NCBI GenBank assembly: GCA_039192515.1
Contig: JBCCXA010000006.1
Location: forward strand, 56,715 to 120,714
Source of the DNA: Verrucomicrobiota bacterium
GTDB taxonomy: Bacteria > Verrucomicrobiota > Verrucomicrobiia > Methylacidiphilales > JBCCWR01
Reading direction: 5' to 3'
DNA: 64,000 bases
Under the pieces are notes generated by a model, which did not search any database, was not told where the DNA came from, and worked only from the letters and a program-made list of their open reading frames with translations. The number at the start of each line of letters is the position of its first letter. The first letter of the stretch is position 1. The translations under genes were made by a program, and so were the position numbers. This document shows, in pieces, positions 56,233 to 64,000 of the stretch.

Positions 56233-58812
56233 ATGAGTAAAGCGGTCAGCCTTCACATTTCATTTCTTTCAGTATTTATGTTCTTCACGGCGTCATTGTT
56301 CAGCCTTGAAATGCAGCTTGTAGATCGATCGCTATTCAAGGGTAAAGTGGCAGAGCTGGTTGTTTATCTAGAAGCTGAGAAAGAGCCTATCTTAGTTTCC
56401 CCTGAATCAATGAGCGATTTTACCATAATCGATCGCATGTTTTTTCCTCTAAATGAAGACAAGCGGGGCTCATATGCAGCCTATATCAGCGTAGTTCCCA
56501 AGAGGGCGGGGTTGCTCAAGACTGCTGCTTTAAAGTTCAATGTGGATGGTAATATGGTAACAGTTCCCGGTAAGCAGGTGCGAGTCTCCCAGCCCTACCG
56601 CACGGATAAGATGGCTGTGAGGATCAATCCCGATAAAAACCGAGTGTATGTTGGAGAACCTGTACATGTTGAGGTAATATGGGAGTGCTTGTATGAAGTA
56701 AATGCACTTCGCGGATTTGATTGGAATCCTTCTTTTTTCCATCAGGATCATGTGAAGATAGTGGTTCCACGGGTAGTAGAGCTTGATAACGAACTGTCTA
56801 TAGGCTTGCCAATAGGGGGACAACGTATCATAGCCCAACGGAGAACTGAAATCGGCGAAGCGATGCCCACACAAAACTCTATAGTAGGTCAGGCCAGTTT
56901 TTCATTGTACTTACAATTTGAGAGGGAAGGGATCCATAAGATAGAGGAGTCTGTCTTATCTTGTGTTCATTTATTCGAAACAAAGCACCAAATAGGTAAT
57001 TACGCCGCCTATTTTAATAATAGTCTTTTTACGCAGCCGGAAAGAGATGATTACTACGAAAAAGTATACACTAGATCCAACTCCTTTGATATTGAGGTTT
57101 TGGCCTTGCCTGAAGATGGTAAAAGAGAGAGTTACTCGGGCTTAGTCGCACCGGTTGATTTCGACTTAAAGGTGCTGCCACAGAGTGTAGAAGTTGGTGG
57201 CCTGATGAATCTATTTATTCGAGTAAAAGCAGATACCTGCTCAGAGCTCATCCGACTGCCCGACCTCAAGAAGCAGAGAGGTTTAAAATATGCATTTCAT
57301 ATCGCCGAAGAGTTTTCAGAGAAATGGATGATCAACGGACGTGAGTTTAAATACACGCTTCGACCCTTGAGGGCTGATATTCAACAGTTCCCTTCTTTAG
57401 AGTTTCAGGTCTTAGATTCAGTATCTGGTGCTTTTAAGATGATTCAATCGAACCCAATCGATATGGAAGTACTACCTAATGATGGAGAGCGTTACTTTGA
57501 CATCAAATCATTAGATGCATTAAAATCAACAGTTGAGTCAAACGACAAAGGTATTTGGTTCAACTATGCAATCAACACTTGGGATCAGATATTCAGTTTT
57601 ATGGTGGAAATGTTAAATAGATGGTTTTGGATTCTGGCACTTTGGGGTCCGCTCTGTTTTCTTGCTTGTTATCCATTTGTGAGAGAGAGCTACCTACGAG
57701 CCAAAGATCCTATATACGCTAGGAGAAGATTGGCATATGAGTCGTTTCTAGATTTAGTAAGAAGGGACGACTTATCTCACAGGGTTTTAGGCCAAGGGCT
57801 TCGAAAATATCTCTCAGGCTTATTTGCCAGAAATGCAAATGGCTTTACTGTAGGCGACGCCCATAGGTTGCTTAGAGACAAAGGGTTCGATGATGATATT
57901 TGTCGTGAAGTTGGATCTATTCTCTCTGATGCTGATAGAGAGGTCTATGCTAAAGAAGCGGTTGTCAGGCCGAGCAATACTCGAGAGATTGGAAAGATAA
58001 AAGGTCTAGCCTCTGCTTTGTATGAAGGAATACAAGTGTTATTAATCTGTTTGCTTGGAATGGGATTATTGCAGTCGCGAGCTGAAGCTCAATCTACTGA
58101 TGAATCCTGGCAAAAGGCTGAGCGATACTTTGCCCTAGGCTTAGAAGAAATGGAGAAATCCTCATTCAGAGCAGAAGAGTATTTTGCAACGGCTGCTCTG
58201 GCTTATGAGGAGTTTGCTCAAGCCAGTTATATCTCTTCTAAGGCCTGGTATAATGCGGGCAATGCTTGGTTTAAAGCAAAAGAACCAGGACGTGCTTTAG
58301 CTTCTTATTTGCGGGCTCAGCGCTACAGGCCATTTGACCAAAAGCTTAAGGATAATATCCAGATGATAAGGTCTCTAAATGAAGACAGTTTCCAAGCCTC
58401 TTCTAAAGAGATTTTTGGTAAATGGCTAATGGGTTGGCATAGGAGTCCTCAAGAGTGGAGGAAAGTCGTTTTGTTATTATGCTGGACTTGTTTATGGCTC
58501 TTAGCACTTATATGGTTGCGCTACCGTTCAAGAATTTTTCAGGCCAGTCTTATTTGTTTGGTTTTAGTTTCCATTACGCTAGGTGCCTCTCTCCTTTGGA
58601 CATCGTGGAATCATGAACAAAGTGGAGTGATCATTGTAGATGAGGTTTATGCTCGCAAAGGTCCTAGCTATGCTTATCAATCGGCTTATTATGCGCCTTT
58701 GCATCAGGCACTTGAGATAAAAGTTAAACAGCTTAAGGGCGATTGGGTAATGGCAGAGTTATCTGACGGGTCGGTTGGCTGGTTGCCGGCAAAATCAGTG
58801 GCAGTATTTTAG
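56233..58812 (+). CDS. batD: BatD-BatE fusion with C-terminal SH3-like domain
   Basis: An 859-residue membrane protein. Signal segment (about 10-28), BatD-type beta-rich region to about 455 (DRSLFKGKVAELVVYLEAEK; VYVGEPVHVEVIWE), a helix at about 460-480, a cytoplasmic part with a second helix near 600, then BatE-like TPRs (about 620-715: AWYNAGNAWFKAKEPGRALA). Two further helices (about 735-800) precede an SH3b-like domain (VYARKGPSYAYQSAYYA... GSVGWLPAKSVAVF). Such domains bind peptidoglycan or peptides. It closes the operon, seven bases after batB-C. Confidence 0.85.
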   Translation: MSKAVSLHISFLSVFMFFTASLFSLEMQLVDRSLFKGKVAELVVYLEAEKEPILVSPESMSDFTIIDRMFFPLNEDKRGSYAAYISVVPKRAGLLKTAALKFNVDGNMVTVPGKQVRVSQPYRTDKMAVRINPDKNRVYVGEPVHVEVIWECLYEVNALRGFDWNPSFFHQDHVKIVVPRVVELDNELSIGLPIGGQRIIAQRRTEIGEAMPTQNSIVGQASFSLYLQFEREGIHKIEESVLSCVHLFETKHQIGNYAAYFNNSLFTQPERDDYYEKVYTRSNSFDIEVLALPEDGKRESYSGLVAPVDFDLKVLPQSVEVGGLMNLFIRVKADTCSELIRLPDLKKQRGLKYAFHIAEEFSEKWMINGREFKYTLRPLRADIQQFPSLEFQVLDSVSGAFKMIQSNPIDMEVLPNDGERYFDIKSLDALKSTVESNDKGIWFNYAINTWDQIFSFMVEMLNRWFWILALWGPLCFLACYPFVRESYLRAKDPIYARRRLAYESFLDLVRRDDLSHRVLGQGLRKYLSGLFARNANGFTVGDAHRLLRDKGFDDDICREVGSILSDADREVYAKEAVVRPSNTREIGKIKGLASALYEGIQVLLICLLGMGLLQSRAEAQSTDESWQKAERYFALGLEEMEKSSFRAEEYFATAALAYEEFAQASYISSKAWYNAGNAWFKAKEPGRALASYLRAQRYRPFDQKLKDNIQMIRSLNEDSFQASSKEIFGKWLMGWHRSPQEWRKVVLLLCWTCLWLLALIWLRYRSRIFQASLICLVLVSITLGASLLWTSWNHEQSGVIIVDEVYARKGPSYAYQSAYYAPLHQALEIKVKQLKGDWVMAELSDGSVGWLPAKSVAVF

Positions 58813-58817
58813 AAGAG

Positions 58818-58899
58818 TGGGAGGAACAGGATTCGAACCTGTGAAGTCAAAGACAGCAGATTTACAGTCTGCCCCGGTTGGCCACTTCGGTATCCTCCC
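58818..58899 (-). tRNA. tRNA-Tyr (GTA anticodon)
   Basis: An 82-base class II tRNA. Acceptor arm GGGAGGA pairs with TCCTCCC plus A discriminator; the anticodon loop CTGTAAA carries GTA; a long variable arm precedes the T arm with GGTTCGAATCC. CCA is not encoded (the next bases are CTC). It is on the minus strand, convergent with the Bat operon, which ends six bases away. Confidence 0.95.
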
Positions 58900-58910
58900 G
58901 AAATCTAACT

Positions 58911-59181
58911 TTAAACCAGAATGATGTAATAGAGAGACTTAAAAGAACTGCGCAAGATCTTGGCTCCAAGAATGATGGAATCTCCTAGAGGTATCACCTG
59001 CTGAGACCCATGTCCTTATACTATCAAGAGGGCACTCCGTGAGCTTGATAGTCTCGCCTCCGCTTGCTTATAAAAGCTATGCTGAAACGATGTGATTGAG
59101 TATATCTTCGTCAACTCTCTCTTTCTTGTGGCACTAGCCTTTACGCATCTCCTTCAACTTCTATTACATTATCCGAGTTAA
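58911..59181 (+). repeat. Dispersed MITE-like repeat, full copy A
   Basis: The best-preserved copy, about 271 bp. Left end TTAAACCAGAATGATGTAAT (then AGAGAGACTT) and right end CTATTACATTATCCGAGTTA (then AAA) are imperfect inverted repeats of about 22 bp. No coding frame or transposase is inside. It fills most of the gap between tRNA-Tyr and pheS. Confidence 0.8.
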
Positions 59182-59290
59182 AAAATTAGGAATCGTGTAT
59201 TAAACTTTTTGATTCCCATTTCGTCAACTGAAAGATTTTATTTTTTATCTTTGTTCAAACCTTGTTACTTCATGAGGTTTAGATTAACAG

Positions 59291-60304
59291 CTACGCAAAT
59301 TGCTTAAGGAATCTAATGTCATTCTCAGAAAACAAGCGCAAGTCGGGTATCTCATGTATGATCATTGCCATTCGTTCAATTCCCATGCCAAAAGCAAAGC
59401 CCGAGTAGGCTTGAGGGTCAATATCGACAGCAGAGAAGACCGCTGGATCAACCAAGCCACACCCTGCAATCTCTGTCCATTCTTTACCTCTGATTTTTAA
59501 GCCGGGTTTTGAGAAGTCGACTTCAAAGCTTGGTTCCGTGAAGGGGAAGAAGTGAGGGCGAAAACGCACAAGCGTGTCGGGGCCTAGAAACTCATGGAAG
59601 AAATATTCTAGCACTCCCTTCAAATCGCTGAGAGAAACGCCTTCATCGACTAGCAGTCCTTCCATTTGGTGAAAGTAAACTCCATGGGTAGCATCGATCT
59701 CATCCCTCCTGTAGCAACGCCCGGGTGCTATAATTTGAATGGGAGGTTTCTGAGTCTTCATAGTGCGAATTTGTACGGTAGAGGTATGAGTGCGCAAGAG
59801 GTGACGTCCCTCTACGGGGTGATCAGGAAGTTTTACGTAGAAGGTGTCTTGCTCATTGCGTGCGGGATGGTCTTCAGGAGTGTTCAGGGCATCAAAGTTG
59901 TTATACTCAGTTTCTATTTCTGGGCCCTCGGCTAAGGCAAAACCCATGCGCCGAAAAATTTGAATCATACGGTCCTGGACCTGTGTGAGAACATGCAGTG
60001 AGCCTTGTCTTACGGGAGCCCCAGGCATAGTAGGATCAAAAGATTGATCCTCATCTGAACCAGCTTCTAAATCTTCTTTTTTATCATCGAAAGCTGATTG
60101 GAGGGTGCTTTTGACTTGGTTGCTAATTTTGCCAACCTCAGGTCTTTGTTCCTTTGGCACATCCTTCATGCCTTCTAATGTTTTGGGTAAGAGTCCCTGA
60201 CGGCTGAGAAATTTAATACGCCATTGCTCCAAGGCGGAAGCATCTTTCACGGAGGATAACTCTTGCTGCGCTTCCGTTTGGATTTTTTGAAGTTCTTCGA
60301 TCAT
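59291..60304 (-). CDS. pheS: Phenylalanyl-tRNA synthetase alpha subunit
   Basis: A 337-residue class II synthetase subunit; it works as an alpha2-beta2 tetramer charging tRNA-Phe. Motif 2 is in GRCYRRDEIDATHGVYFHQM and LVDEGVSL; motif 3 GFAFGMGIERMAMI is near the C-terminus; the N-terminal coiled coil is present. It follows infC-rpmI-rplT in the usual order. pheT is not the next gene downstream: a repeat, tRNA-Tyr and the convergent Bat operon come there. Confidence 0.95.
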   Translation of the reverse strand: MIEELQKIQTEAQQELSSVKDASALEQWRIKFLSRQGLLPKTLEGMKDVPKEQRPEVGKISNQVKSTLQSAFDDKKEDLEAGSDEDQSFDPTMPGAPVRQGSLHVLTQVQDRMIQIFRRMGFALAEGPEIETEYNNFDALNTPEDHPARNEQDTFYVKLPDHPVEGRHLLRTHTSTVQIRTMKTQKPPIQIIAPGRCYRRDEIDATHGVYFHQMEGLLVDEGVSLSDLKGVLEYFFHEFLGPDTLVRFRPHFFPFTEPSFEVDFSKPGLKIRGKEWTEIAGCGLVDPAVFSAVDIDPQAYSGFAFGMGIERMAMIIHEIPDLRLFSENDIRFLKQFA

Positions 60305-60419
60305 TTTAAAAATGCGTCAAGCCACACCTCAGCGAACTAGCTAAAGAATCATACCGCCTGACAGCTAATAAGCTTGATATTCTGATAAGCGATAAAAATG
60401 ATAAGAATGTATTGGGAAT

Positions 60420-60767
60420 TTAATTCTTAACAGCTTCGAGCACTTGTTTGAATGTGGCAGGCTCATTCATAGCGAGATCTGCTAGAATTTTGCGATCGAG
60501 TTCAACATTCGCTTTTTTTAGTGCGTCGATGAATTGGCTGTAAGTGATACCCTGTTCACGAACCGCTGCATTGATACGTATATTCCAGAGTGATCTGAAA
60601 TTACGCTTGCGAGTCTTGCGGTCGCGGTAGGCCCAATATTTGGCTTTATAAGTAGCGTCTTTGGCGTAGCGAAAAAGTTTGCTTCTCTTTCCCTGAAAGC
60701 CTTTGGCGGCATCAATAACGCGTTTTCTTCTTTCACGTGAAGCGGGTGCATTGGTTGCTCTGGGCAT
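60420..60767 (-). CDS. rplT: Ribosomal protein L20
   Basis: A 115-residue basic protein of the large subunit, binding 23S rRNA early in assembly. [35 protein letters not shown] and [19 protein letters not shown] are standard L20 blocks. It is 65 bases after rpmI. L20 often represses its own operon; no leader structure was identified. Confidence 0.96.
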   Translation of the reverse strand: MPRATNAPASRERRKRVIDAAKGFQGKRSKLFRYAKDATYKAKYWAYRDRKTRKRNFRSLWNIRINAAVREQGITYSQFIDALKKANVELDRKILADLAMNEPATFKQVLEAVKN

Positions 60768-60832
60768 AGTTTTATCTCCGTAAAGGTTTCGAGGTTTGTA
60801 ATAACCTGCTAATAGTTAGTTCTTTGACTCAA

Positions 60833-61027
60833 TCAAGCAAAAGGAAGGTTGTCTTTAATGTGAACATAGTCAGCTTCAGACATAATCTTAGCTTTAGCGA
60901 GTCTACGCTTACGCTTACGATTTTTGGTTGCAGCCAAGTGGCGGCGTCCAGAGGCTGATCCGATTACTTTGCCTTTGGCAGTAATCTTAAAGCGCTTTGC
61001 AACAGCTTTTCTTGTTTTTGAGGACAT
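60833..61027 (-). CDS. rpmI: Ribosomal protein L35
   Basis: A 64-residue basic protein: KTRKAVAKRFKITAKGKVIG and RRHLAATKNRKRKRRL are the L35 signature. It lies 5 bases after the infC stop, in the conserved infC-rpmI-rplT cluster. Confidence 0.96.
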   Translation of the reverse strand: MSSKTRKAVAKRFKITAKGKVIGSASGRRHLAATKNRKRKRRLAKAKIMSEADYVHIKDNLPFA

Positions 61028-61032
61028 AATGT

Positions 61033-61659
61033 TTATCCCTTAGTTTGAGCCCCGTTTAAGGGTGCTTTTTCCACAGAAGCGGCCTCACTTGAGACACTTA
61101 CCTCATCCTCCGCTTCGGGTTCTACTTCTGTGTATTTAAGTTTTCTCTTTTTCGCGGGCAAAGGAGTTAACATTAAATTTATGTTTCTGCCAATCATTTT
61201 TGGTTCAAAATCTGCGCTCCCGACATGCTCGAGGTCTGATTTCAGCTTATTGACCAGTTCGAAGCCCATACCTTTTTTCCCCATCTCGCGTCCTCTGAAT
61301 ACCATCATGAGCTTCACTTTCATGCCCTTGCTCATAAATTCCTCAGCTCTTTTCACCTTGGTCATGTAATCACCGCCATCAATATTGAGGTGGAATTTAA
61401 GCTCTTTGACCTTTTGAGAGGTATTGTGTTTTCGGGCCTCTTTGTCTTTTTTAGACATTTCGTATTTAAATTTGCCATAATCGAGAATTTTACAAACTGG
61501 TGGGTTTGACCGAGGGCTTACTTCTACGAGGTCCAAACCGTATTGCTTGGCTTTATAGAGTGCTTGATGTAGTTCTAGGACGCCGAGCTTTTCTCCATTG
61601 GGGTCTATGACTAGCATCTGACGAGCTCGGATTCTTTTGTTTGTGCGTAAATGTTGGAT
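61033..61659 (-). CDS. infC: Translation initiation factor IF-3, non-AUG start
   Basis: Binds the 30S subunit and proofreads start-codon choice. The first ATG (61617) would drop the conserved N-terminus; extending upstream restores RTNKRIRARQMLVIDPNGEK, the standard IF-3 opening. The codon ATC at 61659 has AAGGAG seven bases upstream; ATT at 61662 is the alternative at four bases. Rare start codons (ATT in E. coli) make infC autoregulated. The product is 208 residues with a C-terminal acidic/alanine tail after LPAKKRKLKYTEV, longer than usual. First gene of the operon. Confidence 0.93.
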   Translation of the reverse strand: MQHLRTNKRIRARQMLVIDPNGEKLGVLELHQALYKAKQYGLDLVEVSPRSNPPVCKILDYGKFKYEMSKKDKEARKHNTSQKVKELKFHLNIDGGDYMTKVKRAEEFMSKGMKVKLMMVFRGREMGKKGMGFELVNKLKSDLEHVGSADFEPKMIGRNINLMLTPLPAKKRKLKYTEVEPEAEDEVSVSSEAASVEKAPLNGAQTKG

Positions 61660-61662
61660 AAT

Positions 61663-61985
61663 GGAACTCCTTGTTATGATTCATCTGAAGTGGAGGGTGC
61701 AGAGATGCTGCAATACCACATATGGGGATTTATTTGATAAAGTGGGCGAAACGAATAGCGTGTCATTTGCATAGACAGCATGACTGCGATGGCGCTTCTT
61801 GTGATGGTACTATGAATATCATATCTATTATCAGTTTATATCGGTTCACCCACCGAGGATCTTGATCATAAAATGTTTCCTTATCGAGGCAAGCAAAATT
61901 CAGTACGTAAGCTCAAGTTTTTAACTTGACTGACGTATAATATTGTATAACTCATTGTAGTTACAAAATTAAGGAGATTATTTAC
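61663..61985. other. Divergent intergenic region infC / barrel gene
   Basis: A 323-bp gap between divergent genes. The last part holds an AT-rich promoter-like stretch upstream of 61986 (TTGACT at 61926 and TATAAT/TATAAC-like boxes, spacing imperfect) and AAGGAG at 61971-61976. I see no gene or repeat in it. Confidence 0.4.
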
Positions 61986-62645
61986 ATGAAATCACTTCGA
62001 AATCTAAAAACGATTCTCGCCGTTGGGGTCCTTGCTCTACCAGGTAGCCTATTTGCTCAAGAACCTAGTTTTATCTCTAATGCTCGAATAAGACCCACGA
62101 GTTTGAATAACGCGGATGCTTCGGGCAGCTACATCTCGGCTTTTGGTGGTGTAACTTTACTGCAAGATGAATCAGGTTTCAACGGAGATTTAGATAGTGA
62201 GATAGGCGCTATGGTTGGCGGAAAAATTGGTTATGACATAGATAGCAAGCAACTACCCGCTTTGTGGGGTGGCAACGTGGGTATCACCACCGCAGTGGAG
62301 ATGGAAAGTTTTTACTTAGATAATTCCGAAGATATAGATCTTGAATCAATTTTCTTTGGATTAAATGGTATTGTCCGCTTTGACCTCTTTAATAACTTTA
62401 TCGAACCATATGTTGGAGCTGGTATAGGTGGAGTTTATTCGGAGTTGGGGGATGACGACGATGTGTTACTCGCATGGCAGTTATTAGACGGTGTTCAACT
62501 AGATGTGGGCAAAGGTTTTGCTCTCTTTGTGGAGCATAAGTGGTTAAGCATTATGGATGGCAACTTTACATCCGGGGGAACAACTACCAGCTGGGATTGG
62601 CTGCATCAACATACCGTTGCTGGCGGGTTGAAATATAAATTTTAG
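61986..62645 (+). CDS. Predicted small outer-membrane beta-barrel protein
   Basis: A 219-residue protein. A signal peptide (about 1-24, ending SLFAQ) precedes strands of an eight-stranded OmpA/OmpW-like barrel (SGSYISAFGGVTLLQDESGF, FIEPYVGAGIGGVYSEL, VAGGLKYKF at the end with the C-terminal aromatic). It probably resides in the outer membrane. AAGGAG lies 9 bases before the ATG. A hairpin terminator follows, so it is likely monocistronic. Confidence 0.8.
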   Translation: MKSLRNLKTILAVGVLALPGSLFAQEPSFISNARIRPTSLNNADASGSYISAFGGVTLLQDESGFNGDLDSEIGAMVGGKIGYDIDSKQLPALWGGNVGITTAVEMESFYLDNSEDIDLESIFFGLNGIVRFDLFNNFIEPYVGAGIGGVYSELGDDDDVLLAWQLLDGVQLDVGKGFALFVEHKWLSIMDGNFTSGGTTTSWDWLHQHTVAGGLKYKF

Positions 62646-62676
62646 TAAGTCCGGATTGTTTATCAGTTGTTCGAAG

Positions 62677-62702
62677 AGGCTCGCTTCACGCGGGCCTTTT
62701 TG
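62677..62702 (+). terminator. Rho-independent terminator
   Basis: Stem AGGCTCGC / GCGGGCCT (one G-U) with a five-base loop, followed by TTTTTG, 31 bases after the barrel gene stop. Confidence 0.8.
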
Positions 62703-62850
62703 TTTGGGTTAGAGCTACCTCATAATAGCAAAGGCACACGCGTAAAGCTCTACGCCATGACATAACTTGCCCCATTTTTCATTCTCCAGACTCGATCCTT
62801 GATGGCTTGATAAAACTAGGCTGTGTTGATCTAAGAAAGTTCTCGCTCTT

Positions 62851-63030
62851 CAACCCGGATCATGCAATTGAAGTTGAATGAGATGTCTAAAGGCTTGATC
62901 TTAAAAAAGAGAGTCACTGAGGATGTATTTCAATCACATGGTCTGAGCATAGCCTTATAGGCAAGGGAAGGAGAAACTATCAAGCGCGTGGAGTGGCAAC
63001 CTTCATACATCAGGCACATGGGTTTCAATC
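62851..63030 (-). repeat. Dispersed MITE-like repeat, reversed copy F
   Basis: Reverse complement of copies A and B over about 180 bp: CAACCCGGATCATGCAATTG then AAGTTGAATGAGATG, CAATCACATGGTCTGAGCAT and ACTATCAAGCGCG all align with the reverse of 58911-59181. The distal part (after about 63030) diverges. It supplies the clearest terminal repeat AACCCGGATCATGCAATTGA. Small frames in this region are not genes. Confidence 0.75.
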
Positions 63031-63691
63031 GTGGTGCTTCGGGCAGCCTTTTCGCAAAAAATAAAGTAGGGAATCGGCAACCGATAGTTCTCACCCTTCC
63101 GGCTATTCTTTTGGCATGGTCAATGGAACCAACCTCTACACCTTTCTCACCCCTCCGACTCCCCCCCCACGTCACCCTCCGACTTGATCGGAGAAAGCCT
63201 GGATAGAACCGTGCGGAGCACCATACCGCTTAGATCGGGGCCGGTGTCAGGGGATCAATCCAGCGGATCAACCCAGGGGAAAGAACCGATGCACGTTCTA
63301 TCAATGCTCTCATTCAAGCAACCTCTCTCCTCTAAATTTTTCCTGGGTCAATAGATATCTCAGGGTCTGTTGTAAAATTTTTTTCAGAAGTATGAGAAAA
63401 GAAAATAGCTCACCCGCGACGAGTATAAGTCACCAATCTCTTTCAGGAAAATCATCCCCTGCAGAATGTTTACCATTAGCAAGGGGTCCATCTAAGTCGT
63501 TTAAAATAAGGAGGATAAGATTAAAGAGGATTTCTGCTCGGTTAGAACTTTAACATTCTCGCCAATAAGAATTGGCTCAAAAACACATCCAACATTTTAG
63601 TAAGAAAAAGAGTTCCTGTAGGAAGTTATCAACATTTTACGTTTTAATGAACTTGACAGTATCTGCTGATTTTATAGAACACCCTGCGACT
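63031..63691. other. Gene-poor stretch, GC-richer in part
   Basis: About 660 bp without a convincing gene. Around 63120-63320 the sequence is richer in G and C than neighbouring gaps and holds a short hairpin (CTCCGA/TCGGAG at 63177-63193). I cannot assign a function. Together with copy F it makes the longest gene-poor interval in the window. Confidence 0.5.
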
Positions 63692-64000
63692 ATGAAACGA
63701 TCCATGAACCTAAACATACCCATCCTTGGCTTGCTTTGGCCAGGGCTCTTTTTGGTATGTACCGCCTCTGCTCAATCTTTTAAAGAAACCACCGGGTATA
63801 GCAAAAAGAAGCTGCCCGATCATATCTCCATCACCGTCTGTAAGGACAAGAAAAACAAGATGACCATCCTTAACTGGTATGAAAAACCTCATCTGATCGA
63901 GAAAAGCGGAGGCACCATTCGTTTTCAAGAGGCCCCCAAAAGCTATCGGGTGATCACCAACATTGACTGTTCGGCTTTGCCGCAATATGGGCGGATTAAA
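63692..64000 (+). CDS. Secreted protein, partial at window end
   Basis: An open frame from ATG 63692 through the window edge (103 codons, no stop). The N-terminus MKRSMNLNIPILGLLWPGLF and VCTASAQS is a clear signal peptide with cleavage near Ala-Gln. The visible mature part (ETTGYSKKKLPDHISITVCK; WYEKPHLIEKSGG) is not recognised. Codon choice is GC-richer (ACC, ATC, CCC) than most neighbours. A minus-strand frame here is its shadow. Confidence 0.7.
   Translation, partial: MKRSMNLNIPILGLLWPGLFLVCTASAQSFKETTGYSKKKLPDHISITVCKDKKNKMTILNWYEKPHLIEKSGGTIRFQEAPKSYRVITNIDCSALPQYGRIK

Noticed and set aside
62930..63206. Overlapping frames of 81 and 72 codons on opposite strands
   Set aside because: They start within reversed repeat copy F, read through low-complexity C-rich sequence and show no protein family features.
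63120..63320. Possible group II intron or other structured RNA remnant
   Set aside because: Some GC-rich hairpin-forming pieces are present, but no domain V-like element or reverse transcriptase could be recognised.
63710..63985. 91-codon minus-strand frame at the right edge
   Set aside because: It is the antisense shadow of the signal-peptide-bearing frame that starts at 63692.

Overview
The window looks like a chromosomal segment of a Gram-negative bacterium of the PVC group, most likely Verrucomicrobiota. Supporting signs are a PEP-CTERM surface protein, a sulfatase, Tat-exported Gfo/Idh/MocA oxidoreductases, outer-membrane barrels, lipoproteins and a Chlamydia-like ribonucleotide reductase small subunit. 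The lineage is inferred from gene content and not proven. Base composition is moderately AT-rich and coding density is high. Intergenic gaps often carry a dispersed repeat.

Layout. 1-6 kb: cytochrome c maturation genes resB (5' end outside the window) and ccsA, an OmpA-domain protein and a TPR protein. 6-11 kb: a minus-strand group (two Gmd-type nucleotide-sugar enzymes, a TPR lipoprotein, an SDR), then a small lipoprotein and a phosphatase-like protein. 11-19 kb: a YbbAP-like ABC exporter, a GH63-type glucosidase and an MsbA-like ABC exporter. 19-28 kb: a decayed gene, alaS, two alpha/beta hydrolases, and a two-gene unit of a duplicated DUF1538 membrane protein and a three-module PII-like protein. 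28-33.5 kb: sulfatase, PEP-CTERM protein, an unannotated 53-residue gene with its own signals, and a two-subunit sodium:solute symporter. 33.5-38 kb: nrdB-nrdA with two NrdR-box-like sites. 38-42 kb: an outer-membrane barrel and a tandem pair of secreted Gfo/Idh/MocA proteins. 42-45.5 kb: rpmH-rnpA-yidC-jag. 46-50 kb: YkvA-like, rhomboid-like, L,D-transpeptidase-like, serine hydrolase and galactokinase genes. 50-59 kb: a MoxR/Bat (aerotolerance-type) operon with fused members, then tRNA-Tyr. 59-61.7 kb: infC-rpmI-rplT-pheS. 62-64 kb: a barrel protein, a roughly 1-kb gene-poor stretch, and the start of a secreted protein cut by the window end.

The most notable observations are four. (1) An apparently undescribed MITE-like repeat family has terminal inverted repeats and about seven copies, all between genes. 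(2) The ribonucleotide reductase small subunit keeps all six metal ligands but has leucine in place of the radical tyrosine, which suggests a class Ic-type Mn/Fe enzyme; two NrdR-like palindromes lie upstream. (3) A DUF1538 transporter-like protein is translationally coupled to a triple PII-like protein and may form an undescribed regulated membrane system. (4) infC starts at a non-AUG codon. No rRNA, CRISPR array, transposase or integrase was seen.
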